A DNA stretch of 6,109 bases from Alphaproteobacteria bacterium (GTDB lineage: Bacteria > Pseudomonadota > Alphaproteobacteria > ATCC43930 > CGMCC-115725). The notes below the pieces were generated by a model. It worked only from the letters and a program-made list of their open reading frames with translations. It made no database searches and was not told where the DNA came from. Positions within the stretch are counted from its first letter, which is position 1. The number at the start of each line of letters is the position of its first letter. Position numbers and translations under genes: made by a program. Positions 1 to 6,011 of this stretch are shown in pieces. The DNA lies in contig JAFAHP010000367.1 in the NCBI GenBank assembly GCA_019237175.1, positions 1-6,109 on the forward strand, in the 5' to 3' direction.

Positions 1-25
1 GTGACTGCGTGGGTCCAAGTGCCAC

Positions 26-93
26 CCCTCACCCCCTCCCTCTCCCCGCGCGCGGGGAGAGGGAGGACCTGCGCAGCGGGAGCAGAGTGAGGG
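26..93. repeat. REP-like palindromic intergenic repeat
   Basis: Positions 35-66 form a perfect 32-bp palindrome centred on 50/51 (left arm CCTCCCTCTCCCCGCG). An outer pair, CCCTCAC at 26-32 and GTGAGGG at 87-93, extends it into a larger stem. This CCCTCAC...CTCTCCCC...GGGGAGAG...GTGAGGG layout resembles dispersed intergenic repeats of Bradyrhizobium-type genomes; that resemblance is from memory and was not searched. It ends 7 nt before the start codon of the next gene, so its right arm (GAGGG at 89-93) would serve as that gene's ribosome-binding site. Confidence 0.75.
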
Positions 94-100
94 CAACCCC

Positions 101-733
101 GTGCGGGCAGTTGTTCGTCACGCCAACACCGCCGCGATTCTGCTAGCGGCTTCCATTGTCAGCCAATACGCTAATGCGGCTGCACCCGCACAGGATCCGA
201 ATTGGCCTTGCCAGCAGCGGCTGGTGCCGCATCTTTCTGCCGGGGCCTATTGGAACGGGCCGCCGCTCGACAATATTGGCGATTGGCATGCCGACCCGGC
301 GGTTGCCGACCTGGTTCGGCGGCTGGCGCCGCGCCGGGTTTCGACCGAAGACGGGCTTAAGGAAATTGACGCTTTTACCCGCAGCTTGACGGGCGATCGT
401 CAGCGACGGCTGGCGCTCGCCTTTGAAGGGCTGCTCGAAGAAAGCGACCGCGCGCGCGCCGATTTGATCGATAAGCTGAAAGAAATCGGGCGGCGGCAGC
501 GCGAGCTCGCCGATCTTGTCAGCCGGCTTGCAGCCGAACTCGACGCGATCCCAGCGAACGCCACCGGCGAGGCCGCCGCCAGGCGCATCGATCTTCAGCA
601 ACGGCATGATTTCACCGCGCGCAATTTCGAGGAAACCCAGCACACGATCCGCTATGCCTGCGAGACCCCGGTAGCGCTCGACGCGCGCCTCGGCGCCTGG
701 GCGCGTGCGTTAGAGCAGGCCGATGCGCACTGA
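101..733 (+). CDS. Exported coiled-coil-rich protein of unknown function
   Basis: A 210-residue protein I cannot name. The GTG start at 101 was chosen because it directly yields a typical Sec signal peptide: basic n-region (MRAVVRH), hydrophobic stretch about residues 9-20, and a likely cut after ANA near residue 26-28. GAGGG lies 7 nt upstream. The frame stays open back to a stop at 2-4, but that stretch is repeat DNA. The mature protein begins with a striking W-P-C-Q-Q-R segment (35-40) followed by W51-N-G-P-P and D61-W62. Residues about 85-180 are highly charged and probably a helical coiled coil (KLKEIGRRQRELADLVSRL region). There are two cysteines, C37 and C187, which could form a disulfide in the periplasm. 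The gene is convergent with the methyltransferase (71-bp gap) and need not belong to the methanol cluster. A real, exported gene is likely; the function is unknown. Confidence 0.75.
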   Translation: MRAVVRHANTAAILLAASIVSQYANAAAPAQDPNWPCQQRLVPHLSAGAYWNGPPLDNIGDWHADPAVADLVRRLAPRRVSTEDGLKEIDAFTRSLTGDRQRRLALAFEGLLEESDRARADLIDKLKEIGRRQRELADLVSRLAAELDAIPANATGEAAARRIDLQQRHDFTARNFEETQHTIRYACETPVALDARLGAWARALEQADAH

Positions 734-804
734 CGCGACGAGCGCTTGAAAATCGGCCCTTTTTGCAACCGCTTGCGCGCGCTTGGCGCGCCCCGAGGTG
801 ATCC

Positions 805-1533
805 TCAGATCGGGAGAATCCGCGCCTTCAGCCAGAGGAAGAGAGGCACCTTGTTCCAGCGTTCCATACGGCTATCTCGATCCTTCGCGTCCGGAACGGG
901 CTCGCGCAGCGATGTGACCGCAAACTGCGCACTTTCCAGCGCCGCCATGTAGCTTTCCAGCGGCTGTGACCAGCCGGCGAAGTGCATTTGCAACCCATTG
1001 CGTGCCTCGGTCCCCTCGAAGCGCTCCCGGCCGAAATAAGACTTTTGAAGGATAAACGGAGCATCGGCCTCGGGACCGGCGAAGCGCCCGCGATCCGCAA
1101 ATGGGTGTACAATCGAAATAACAAGGGTTCCCAAGGGACGTAGAACCCGTCTGATCTCCTTCAAGGCTCCTGGAACATCCTCGATATCCATCAGCACGTT
1201 GTAAGCGACGGCCAGGTCGAAACGGTGATCCTCGAATGGCAGATCAGCGGCCGCCGCGACTTTGTAGGTATCGGCTGATCCAGCCTGTTCGGCAGCCTTT
1301 ATGAGCCTTTCGACCGGATCGATCGCCGTCACCTGGTAGCCGCAATCCTTCAGAACACGGGACACCCGCCCCTCTCCACATCCCACGTCGAGAGCCTCGC
1401 CGGCACCTCGCCCGATAAAGGCGAGCAAGGACGCGCGGTAGGCCCAAAACGCGTCATGGTCTGGGGCACGAGCCCATGTCGTCCATTCGTCGGCAAACCG
1501 AGACCAATGCTCAATGTCAACGTCCTTGTTCAA
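805..1533 (-). CDS. Class I SAM-dependent methyltransferase
   Basis: The 242-residue product has a Rossmann-type SAM-binding fold of the Methyltransf_11/25 kind. Motif I is ALDVGCGEGR at residues 47-56. The acidic residue ending strand 2 is D72 (VTAIDP). The motif II/III region is DLPFEDHRFDLAVA (97-110), then the helix and strand IRRVLRPLGTLVISIVHP (127-144). The C-terminal part (145-242) is probably a substrate cap. The substrate cannot be told from sequence; small-molecule methylation in the cytoplasm is the family default. The start is TTG at 1533, supported by GGGGGAG with 8-nt spacing. It lies 104 bp downstream of the pentapeptide-repeat gene on the same strand, so read-through from the xox operon is possible. 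A clear terminator was not found in the gap, nor a clear promoter. It is convergent with the gene to its left. Confidence 0.88.
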   Translation of the reverse strand: MNKDVDIEHWSRFADEWTTWARAPDHDAFWAYRASLLAFIGRGAGEALDVGCGEGRVSRVLKDCGYQVTAIDPVERLIKAAEQAGSADTYKVAAAADLPFEDHRFDLAVAYNVLMDIEDVPGALKEIRRVLRPLGTLVISIVHPFADRGRFAGPEADAPFILQKSYFGRERFEGTEARNGLQMHFAGWSQPLESYMAALESAQFAVTSLREPVPDAKDRDSRMERWNKVPLFLWLKARILPI

Positions 1534-1541
1534 TATCGGCG

Positions 1542-1548
1542 CTCCCCC
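1542..1548 (-). promoter_or_regulatory. Ribosome binding site deciding the TTG start
   Basis: On the minus strand this reads GGGGGAG, 8 nt before the TTG at 1533-1531. No ATG or GTG in this frame lies near it with comparable spacing, so it supports the rare TTG start of the methyltransferase. Confidence 0.6.
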
Positions 1549-1637
1549 AAGCCAATCTTTTTCGATAAATCGTTCCGGAGCCTCCCCCGACCTCGCAGGC
1601 CGATGTCAAACCCGCCACCTCCGTCAAATTTCATCAA

Positions 1638-2399
1638 CTACCGCGGGGGATGCCAGCCCTTCATCGTGTCGAGCCCACGCGCGTTCGTGATCACCGCACC
1701 GCCAAAATCGGTGTCGGTGACATTGGCGCCGCTCAGCTCCGCACCGGTCAGGTCGGCCCCGGAAAAATCAGCCGCGGACAGGTTGGCGCCGGTGAAATTG
1801 GCCCCGTTTAATTTGGCAAAGCGCATCAATGCAAAGCTGAGATCGGCCTTTGAGAAATCGGCGCCGGCCAAATTCGCCCCCGACAGATCGCTGCGCATTA
1901 GTCCCATCGACTGGTTTCTCATATCCGGCGCCATCTTGGCGCCGGTGAGATTGGCGCCACGCAGGTCCAGACGAGCCAGCCGCGCGATAATGTGCGCCCC
2001 CGCGAAATTGGCGCCTCGAAACGTCGCAGCTTCGGCGGCGGAGTAATCAAGACCACTCGACACCACAAGGCTAAGAAGGCTGGCGTTCGACAGGTTCGCG
2101 TTGGTGAAATTGGCCCGCATGATCCAGGCGAGGTCGAGCTTTGCCCCGGACAAATCGGCGCCGGTAAAATCCGCGCCGACCAATTTCGCCGCGAACAGGT
2201 TTGCCCGCGACAGATTTGCACCGCTAAAGTCGAGATGGCTCAAATCAAGCTTTTCAAGCGATTTTCCCGAAAGATCCGCCGGACGGTCCGGCATTGCCGC
2301 AGCCAAAACCCTGTGCACCTGATCAGCCGTGAGGTCGGCGGCTCGGCAGGGAAATGCTGCCAGCAGCAATACTAGGCAGATCGATTTCGTCGAAGACAT
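1638..2399 (-). CDS. Secreted pentapeptide-repeat protein
   Basis: The 253-residue product has a Sec signal peptide (MSSTKS, then hydrophobic ICLVLLLAAF, likely cut after CRA at residue 20). A short helical segment follows (about 24-40). Pentapeptide repeats of the A(N/D)LXX type then run in three blocks, about 48-110, 126-155 and 168-236 (for example FSGAN LSRAN, FTGAN LSAAD). Such repeats fold into a right-handed quadrilateral beta-helix. The family has no single function; known cytoplasmic members mimic DNA on gyrase, but this one is predicted to be periplasmic. The ATG at 2399 was chosen over an upstream in-frame ATG at 2519 because it gives the signal peptide and avoids a 115-bp overlap with xoxJ. 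It starts 5 nt after the xoxJ stop with only a close GAGG, overlapping that stop, as Shine-Dalgarno. Translation is therefore probably coupled to xoxJ. The DNA shows degenerate 15-bp periodicity matching the repeats. The role in methanol oxidation is unknown. Confidence 0.88.
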   Translation of the reverse strand: MSSTKSICLVLLLAAFPCRAADLTADQVHRVLAAAMPDRPADLSGKSLEKLDLSHLDFSGANLSRANLFAAKLVGADFTGADLSGAKLDLAWIMRANFTNANLSNASLLSLVVSSGLDYSAAEAATFRGANFAGAHIIARLARLDLRGANLTGAKMAPDMRNQSMGLMRSDLSGANLAGADFSKADLSFALMRFAKLNGANFTGANLSAADFSGADLTGAELSGANVTDTDFGGAVITNARGLDTMKGWHPPR

Positions 2400-2404
2400 C
2401 GGCC

Positions 2405-3370
2405 TCAAGGATCGGCCAGCTGGCCCTGCTCGTTGAGCAGCGGGACGCCATAGTCGCGCAAAATCGCTGTGATCTGCGGCTGCTGCTTCAGGATCACGGC
2501 GTTGATGCGCCGCCGCCACTCGGGCTCATTGGCACGCACTCCCATGGCGATATGGTATTTCATGCGCGGCGCACCGGGCTCGTCCGCGAGCGGAACCAAG
2601 GTCAGGGGGAGCTTGTCGTGCTCCTTGTAATATCCGGCGATCGGCCCCCACAAAAAGCCGACATCGATGGCCCCGCTCATGACGTCCAAGACCATTTGAT
2701 GAGTCGGGGACTCGACGCGCGTATCGACAGTCAGCGGGTAGGGTTTGGTGCGCGCCATCAAATCATGGCTCACGAGCAGGTCGGCGGGAGGGGTGGCGCT
2801 GACCACACCCAACCGTAGGCTTTTGAGCAGCGGATCCCGCATATCCTCAATGACAAGCCGTTTGTCGGAGCGGTAGACCATGACATAGGTCGTAAAGTAA
2901 TAGGGATTTGTTGTTGTCATGATCTCGTCGCCGGCAACCGTCCCCATCACCAGGTCGCAGCGATAGACCGCCAATGTATTGCGCACAAACCCGATAATCT
3001 GCGGAAACCAGGTATATTCGACCTTGACGCCCAGGGAAGCACCCATCAACTCGGCTATCTTGTTCTCAAACCCCTCTTTCTTTTCGTCGGAGAAGGGGAG
3101 ATCGCTGGGATCGGCGCAAACTTTAAGCACCGTCCGACTGGCAATATCGGCGGTCTGAGCCGCAGCCGAACCGCCGCAACAAAGGAGAGTAGCACCGACG
3201 AGCGCCACGAGCCACCACCTCCGCCTGAGCTGCGTAGGGCGGAATAGCGCGTCGCGCGCATTCCGCCGCTCCGCTCTCGGCGGTGGCGAAGATGGCGGAA
3301 TGCCCCCCGGAACGCCCGCAGAGGCGGTCGTCCGGGGGTTTTCCGCCCTACGAAAACGACGACGTGTCAT
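2405..3370 (-). CDS. xoxJ: XoxJ/MxaJ-type periplasmic binding protein of methanol oxidation
   Basis: The 321-residue product belongs to the quinoprotein-dehydrogenase-associated substrate-binding protein family (MxaJ/XoxJ), an SBP_bac_3-like fold. Family hallmarks are VLKVCADPSDLPFS (81-94), GFENKIAELMG (100-110), VEYTWFPQIIGFVRNTL (117-133), RCDLVMG (137-143), PYYFTTYV (156-163) and VGFLWGPIAGYY (237-248). C85 and C138 are a likely disulfide. XoxJ proteins are thought to help activate or present XoxF to its cytochrome, not to import solute. Residues 1-6 (MTRRRF) plus 47-75 (QLRRR, then hydrophobic WWLVALVGATLL, cut near AAA-Q72) make a normal signal peptide. Residues 7-46 are encoded by an inserted palindromic repeat (3233-3352). 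The Shine-Dalgarno before ATG 3370 is poor (GGGTAGGGT abutting it). An alternative GTG at 3208 follows AGGCGGAGG with 9-nt spacing, but would leave a signal peptide without basic residues. The gene is 63 bp downstream of the cytochrome gene. Confidence 0.9.
   Translation of the reverse strand: MTRRRFRRAENPRTTASAGVPGGIPPSSPPPRAERRNARDALFRPTQLRRRWWLVALVGATLLCCGGSAAAQTADIASRTVLKVCADPSDLPFSDEKKEGFENKIAELMGASLGVKVEYTWFPQIIGFVRNTLAVYRCDLVMGTVAGDEIMTTTNPYYFTTYVMVYRSDKRLVIEDMRDPLLKSLRLGVVSATPPADLLVSHDLMARTKPYPLTVDTRVESPTHQMVLDVMSGAIDVGFLWGPIAGYYKEHDKLPLTLVPLADEPGAPRMKYHIAMGVRANEPEWRRRINAVILKQQPQITAILRDYGVPLLNEQGQLADP
3233..3352. repeat. 120-bp palindromic element inside the xoxJ signal-peptide region
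   Basis: Perfect 12-bp terminal inverted repeats, CGTAGGGCGGAA at 3233-3244 and TTCCGCCCTACG at 3341-3352, bound a unit of exactly 120 bp. Inside are two hairpins. One spans 3238-3267 (GGCGGAAT/ATTCCGCC around a GCGC-rich centre). The other spans 3294-3347 (GGCGGAA/TTCCGCC, with an inner CCCCCGGA/TCCGGGGG pair). The ends resemble the CGTAGGGCGGA-type dispersed repeats of Bradyrhizobium relatives, from memory. Its ends coincide with codon boundaries of xoxJ, and the element reads as 40 codons (residues 7-46, rich in Arg, Pro and Ala) without a stop. No obvious target-site duplication was seen. Confidence 0.8.
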
Positions 3371-3433
3371 ACCCTACCCGCTGCTACGGCCGGTGACGGA
3401 CTAACACGCAAATAAAGCGATTGCGACGTCGTC

Positions 3434-3871
3434 CTAATCACCTATTCGCGGCGGCCGGCCGCGGCCGAGTACGCCGTCGGCGCGCGCCTTCAAATAGGCC
3501 CAGATGTCGTCGAGGTAGTTCATCACATCCTCGACGGTACCAAAGGGCGGCATCACGCTCTCGCTCGCGGTCGTGACGTTTTTGCGGCCGTTGACGACGA
3601 TTTCGTTGAATTGGTCCTGGGTCATGTGCTTGACCGAATCGACAAGGCTCGGGGCGTAGGAACTGCCGGCACCGTCCGGTCCGTGACAGCGCAAACACGA
3701 TTCGGTGTAACGGCGCCAGCCATTGAAAGTCTTTTTGTCGACCTTGCCGTTTTCAACAGTATAGGGCTTCGGCGCCGCCTGGCCGGTTTGCGCCGCGACC
3801 AGCCGGTTGGCTGCGAGAAGCGCGCCAATCGCGACGAAAAGCCGCAGGCCTAGGTGTCGTTTGAACATCAT
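3434..3871 (-). CDS. xoxG: Periplasmic cytochrome c, XoxG/CycB type
   Basis: The 145-residue product has a signal peptide (MMFKRHLGLR, hydrophobic LFVAIGALLAA, cut near residue 27) and a single class I cytochrome c domain. The haem site is C59-L-R-C62-H63. The likely distal haem ligand is M107 in VMPPFG. The C-terminal VMNYLDDIWAYLKARADGVLGRGRP (116-140) is typical of cytochromes that accept electrons from PQQ alcohol dehydrogenases (XoxG, MxaG, the Paracoccus cytochrome c-553i CycB). It should carry electrons from XoxF toward the terminal oxidase chain. The gene order xoxF-cytochrome-xoxJ matches known clusters. The mature protein of about 118 residues is compact beside MxaG-type cytochrome cL. 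There are no cysteines beyond the haem pair. Two ATGs are possible (3871 or 3868). No good Shine-Dalgarno precedes either, and a terminator-like hairpin ends about 27 nt upstream, so expression is probably below that of xoxF. Confidence 0.9.
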   Translation of the reverse strand: MMFKRHLGLRLFVAIGALLAANRLVAAQTGQAAPKPYTVENGKVDKKTFNGWRRYTESCLRCHGPDGAGSSYAPSLVDSVKHMTQDQFNEIVVNGRKNVTTASESVMPPFGTVEDVMNYLDDIWAYLKARADGVLGRGRPPRIGD

Positions 3872-3897
3872 CGCAACTAGGGGATGCTGACAGAAGA

Positions 3898-3926
3898 AAG
3901 GCCGACGTCGCGACGACGCCGGCCTT
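3898..3926 (-). terminator. Terminator-like hairpin between xoxF and xoxG
   Basis: The arms AAGGCCG (3898-3904) and CGGCCTT (3920-3926) continue inward to a stem of about 13 bp with one G-U wobble in the minus-strand RNA and a 3-nt loop. On the minus strand the stem is followed by TCTTCTG, a moderately U-rich tail. It begins 14 nt after the xoxF stop. The next gene starts within 27 nt, too close for a separate promoter beyond the hairpin. It may therefore be a partial terminator or an mRNA 3'-end stabiliser that sets xoxF above xoxG. Confidence 0.6.
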
Positions 3927-3940
3927 CGGGCTGGTTTAAA

Positions 3941-5800
3941 TCAGTCGGGAAGCGCGAAGACCGTCAGCACACCCCCCAGTTGCGTGTAATTGGACAACGC
4001 CTTGTAAGCGCCAACGGCCCCCAGTCCGGCGGTGTCGATCGCCTTCTCAGCCTCGGTCGGGGTGTGGGTGGTCCCACTCACCGCGTGGTGCCATTCTTGG
4101 GCAGCAGGGGCCTGCGTCAGGCCGGCCGCCATCCCGATCCCGGCCCAGCCGCCCACGCCCGACAAAACGGCAATGTATTGCTTGCCGTTATGGGTAAAGG
4201 TGTTGACGTTGCCGATGATGCCCGACGGGGTCTTGAAGCGATACAGCTCCTGGCCGGTCTGCATGTCGACGGCCTTCAGATAACCTTCCAACGTGCCGTA
4301 GAAAACCACTCCGCCAGCGGTCGCGAGCGCCCCCGACCAGACCGAGAACGGCTCCGGATCCGACCACAGGATTTTGCCCGCGCCGGCATCCCAGGCGATG
4401 AAGTTGCCGAGGTTGCTGTCGCCCTGCGGCGGATACATGTTCACGGTCGCACCGACATAGGGCTGGCCCGCGGTGTAGGACACTTTGAACGGCTCGTAAT
4501 CCATGCAGACGTGGTTGGTCGGCACATAAAAGATCCCGGTCTTTGGCGAAAATGCCGCCGGCTGCTGGTCTTTCGAACCGAGTGCGGCCGGGCAGACGTT
4601 CTTGTAATTGACGTCCTCGCCCTTGGAGCCGGGGGCAAATTCGGCGACGACTTCTGGCCGGCCGGTCTGCATGTCGACTTTGGAGGCCCAGTTGACCTTG
4701 GGATCGAATTTTTCGGCGACCAGCAGTTCGCCAGTCTCACGATTAAGGGTATAGCCGAAGCCATTGCGATCGAAATGCACGAGCGCCTTGACTTGTTGGC
4801 CTTTCACCGGGACGTCGGCGAGGATCATTTCGTTGACGCCGTCATAATCCCACTGGTCGTGCGGCGTCATCTGATAAACCCATTTGGCGATGCCGGTGTC
4901 GGGGTTGCGGGCGAAGATGGTCATCGACCACTTGTTGTCACCGGGCCGCTGTACGGGGTTCCAGGTGCTCGGATTACCGGAACCGTAATAAACGAGGTTC
5001 AGCTCCGGGTCATAAGAGAGCCAGCCCCAGGTATCGCCGCCGCCGATCTTCCATTGATCGCCCTGCCAGCTCTTCAACGACGAATCCTTGCCGACGGGCT
5101 TACCGAGTTCGGTCGTATTGGCATCGAACAGGATCTGGTCGTCGGGACCCGCCGAATAGGCCCGCCACGCCTTTGAGCCGTCTTTGAGATTGTAGGCGGT
5201 GACATGCCCCAGGACGCCAAACTCACCGCCGCTGGTGCCGACCAAAACCTTGTCCTTGACGACCAGCGGCGCGCTCGTCCCGCTTTCGCCTTTTGTCGGA
5301 TCGCCGTCCTTGAGGCTCCATACGACGGCACCGGTCTTGGCGTCGAGCGCCACCAGCGTGGTGTCGGCCTGATGCAGAAAGATCTTACCGTCGGCGTAGG
5401 CAACACCGCGGTTGACCGTGTCGCAACACATGATTGGGATCACGGTCGGATCCTGCTTGGGCTCATATTTCCACAGAATGCGACCGTTGTTGTTCAGATC
5501 GAGAGCAAAGACGTCGTTGGGAAACGGGGTACTGATGTACATGACATCGCCGATCACCAGCGGGCCGCCTTCGTGGCCGCGCAGCACACCGGTCGAGAAC
5601 GTCCAGACCGGGCGAAGATTCTTGACGTTATCCTTGTTGATCTGATCGAGCGTACTGTATCGGGTGTTGGCGTAATCGCCTGACGGCATCACCCACTGAT
5701 TGGGGTCTTTGGACAGCTGGATCAGCTGGTCGTTGGCGCTCGCCGCCCCAGCGCCGAAAACGAGCGCGAGCGCCGGCAGCCACAAACGAGATAGCTTCAT
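3941..5800 (-). CDS. xoxF: Lanthanide-dependent PQQ methanol dehydrogenase XoxF
   Basis: The 619-residue product is an eight-bladed propeller quinoprotein that oxidises methanol in the periplasm with PQQ. A signal peptide is cut near ASA-N23. Visible active-site residues are the adjacent cysteine pair C125-C126, E193 (SGGEFG), N276 (GSGNPSTWNP), the catalytic D318, and D320 in HDQWDYDGVNE. R345 (FDRNG) is near PQQ. D320 marks lanthanide-dependent XoxF; calcium enzymes (MxaF) have Ala there. C403 and C432 probably form a second disulfide. Overall the sequence resembles XoxF5 of Methylobacterium as I recall it, with VLRGHEG, DTVNRG, QRPGDNKWSMTI and AGLGAVG all shared. Residues about 563-590 look inserted relative to that protein. 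The ATG at 5800 is preceded by AAGGGAGGGA at 8-nt spacing. It is the first gene of the leftward cluster. The XoxF assignment is very secure; the exact clade is an inference. Confidence 0.97.
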   Translation of the reverse strand: MKLSRLWLPALALVFGAGAASANDQLIQLSKDPNQWVMPSGDYANTRYSTLDQINKDNVKNLRPVWTFSTGVLRGHEGGPLVIGDVMYISTPFPNDVFALDLNNNGRILWKYEPKQDPTVIPIMCCDTVNRGVAYADGKIFLHQADTTLVALDAKTGAVVWSLKDGDPTKGESGTSAPLVVKDKVLVGTSGGEFGVLGHVTAYNLKDGSKAWRAYSAGPDDQILFDANTTELGKPVGKDSSLKSWQGDQWKIGGGDTWGWLSYDPELNLVYYGSGNPSTWNPVQRPGDNKWSMTIFARNPDTGIAKWVYQMTPHDQWDYDGVNEMILADVPVKGQQVKALVHFDRNGFGYTLNRETGELLVAEKFDPKVNWASKVDMQTGRPEVVAEFAPGSKGEDVNYKNVCPAALGSKDQQPAAFSPKTGIFYVPTNHVCMDYEPFKVSYTAGQPYVGATVNMYPPQGDSNLGNFIAWDAGAGKILWSDPEPFSVWSGALATAGGVVFYGTLEGYLKAVDMQTGQELYRFKTPSGIIGNVNTFTHNGKQYIAVLSGVGGWAGIGMAAGLTQAPAAQEWHHAVSGTTHTPTEAEKAIDTAGLGAVGAYKALSNYTQLGGVLTVFALPD

Positions 5801-5807
5801 CGCTTGT

Positions 5808-5817
5808 TCCCTCCCTT
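5808..5817 (-). promoter_or_regulatory. Strong ribosome binding site of xoxF
   Basis: The minus strand reads AAGGGAGGGA with about 7-8 nt to the ATG at 5800. This is the best Shine-Dalgarno among the clustered genes and contrasts with the poor ones before xoxG and xoxJ. It fits high XoxF synthesis. Confidence 0.7.
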
Positions 5818-5865
5818 AGTGCGACGGCCCCGCGCTCCCCGAGGGACGCGGATCATTGGTCCGGC

Positions 5866-5881
5866 AAATTGGACCCAATTT
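5866..5881. promoter_or_regulatory. 16-bp palindrome upstream of xoxF, candidate operator
   Basis: AAATTGGACCCAATTT has 7-bp perfect arms around a 2-bp centre, 65-80 bp before the xoxF start. A further related half-site, ATTGGTCC, lies at 5855-5862. On the minus strand a possible sigma-70 pair, GTGACA (5905-5900) and GAAATT (5882-5877) with 17-bp spacing, would place the palindrome over the -10 region. The -35 is close to consensus but the -10 matches only 3 of 6, so the promoter is weakly supported. The palindrome itself is directly visible; its role as an operator is an inference. Confidence 0.4.
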
Positions 5882-5968
5882 CTTGGTTAGTGGATGCTAT
5901 GTCACTTCCGGTTGCTCGACAAGCGCGCAGGTGCTCCTAATCCCGGAATAGCCGCCCCACTCGACATC

Positions 5969-6011
5969 CATCCTTCGAGATGCCGCGCTTCGCGCGGCCC
6001 TCAGGATCAGG
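5969..6011. repeat. REP-like palindromic repeat upstream of xoxF
   Basis: A central 7-bp stem GCCGCGC (5982-5988) / GCGCGGC (5992-5998) has loop TTC. It is flanked by GAG/CTC (5977-5979, 6000-6002) and ATCCT/AGGAT (5970-5974, 6003-6007). The CATCCTTCGAGA...CCTCAGGATCAGG form resembles a very common dispersed repeat of Bradyrhizobium-like genomes, from memory. It is a different family from the repeats at 26-93 and 3233-3352. Confidence 0.7.

Noticed and set aside
777..791. Hairpin GCGCGC-TTG-GCGCGC between the convergent genes as a bidirectional terminator
   Set aside because: The 6-bp stem is not followed by a T-run on either strand. Such GC dyads arise easily by chance at this base composition.
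2100..2240. Near-repeats of about 15 bp as a CRISPR or tandem-repeat array
   Set aside because: The periodicity is degenerate, in frame and explained by the pentapeptide repeats of the encoded protein. There are no identical repeats with unique spacers.
1456..2375. Plus-strand open frames opposite the pentapeptide-repeat gene
   Set aside because: Their repetitive APVKLAP-like translation is the antisense image of the pentapeptide repeats. The minus-strand protein has a signal peptide and the correct repeat pattern.
2400..2519. N-terminal extension of the pentapeptide-repeat gene to ATG 2519
   Set aside because: It would overlap xoxJ by 115 bp and bury the signal peptide behind 40 extra residues read from another frame of xoxJ. 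ATG 2399 is far more plausible.
3884..5176. Long plus-strand open frame (430 codons) opposite xoxF
   Set aside because: It is antisense to a certain XoxF coding sequence and has no recognisable domain. Long antisense frames are common opposite GC-rich genes.
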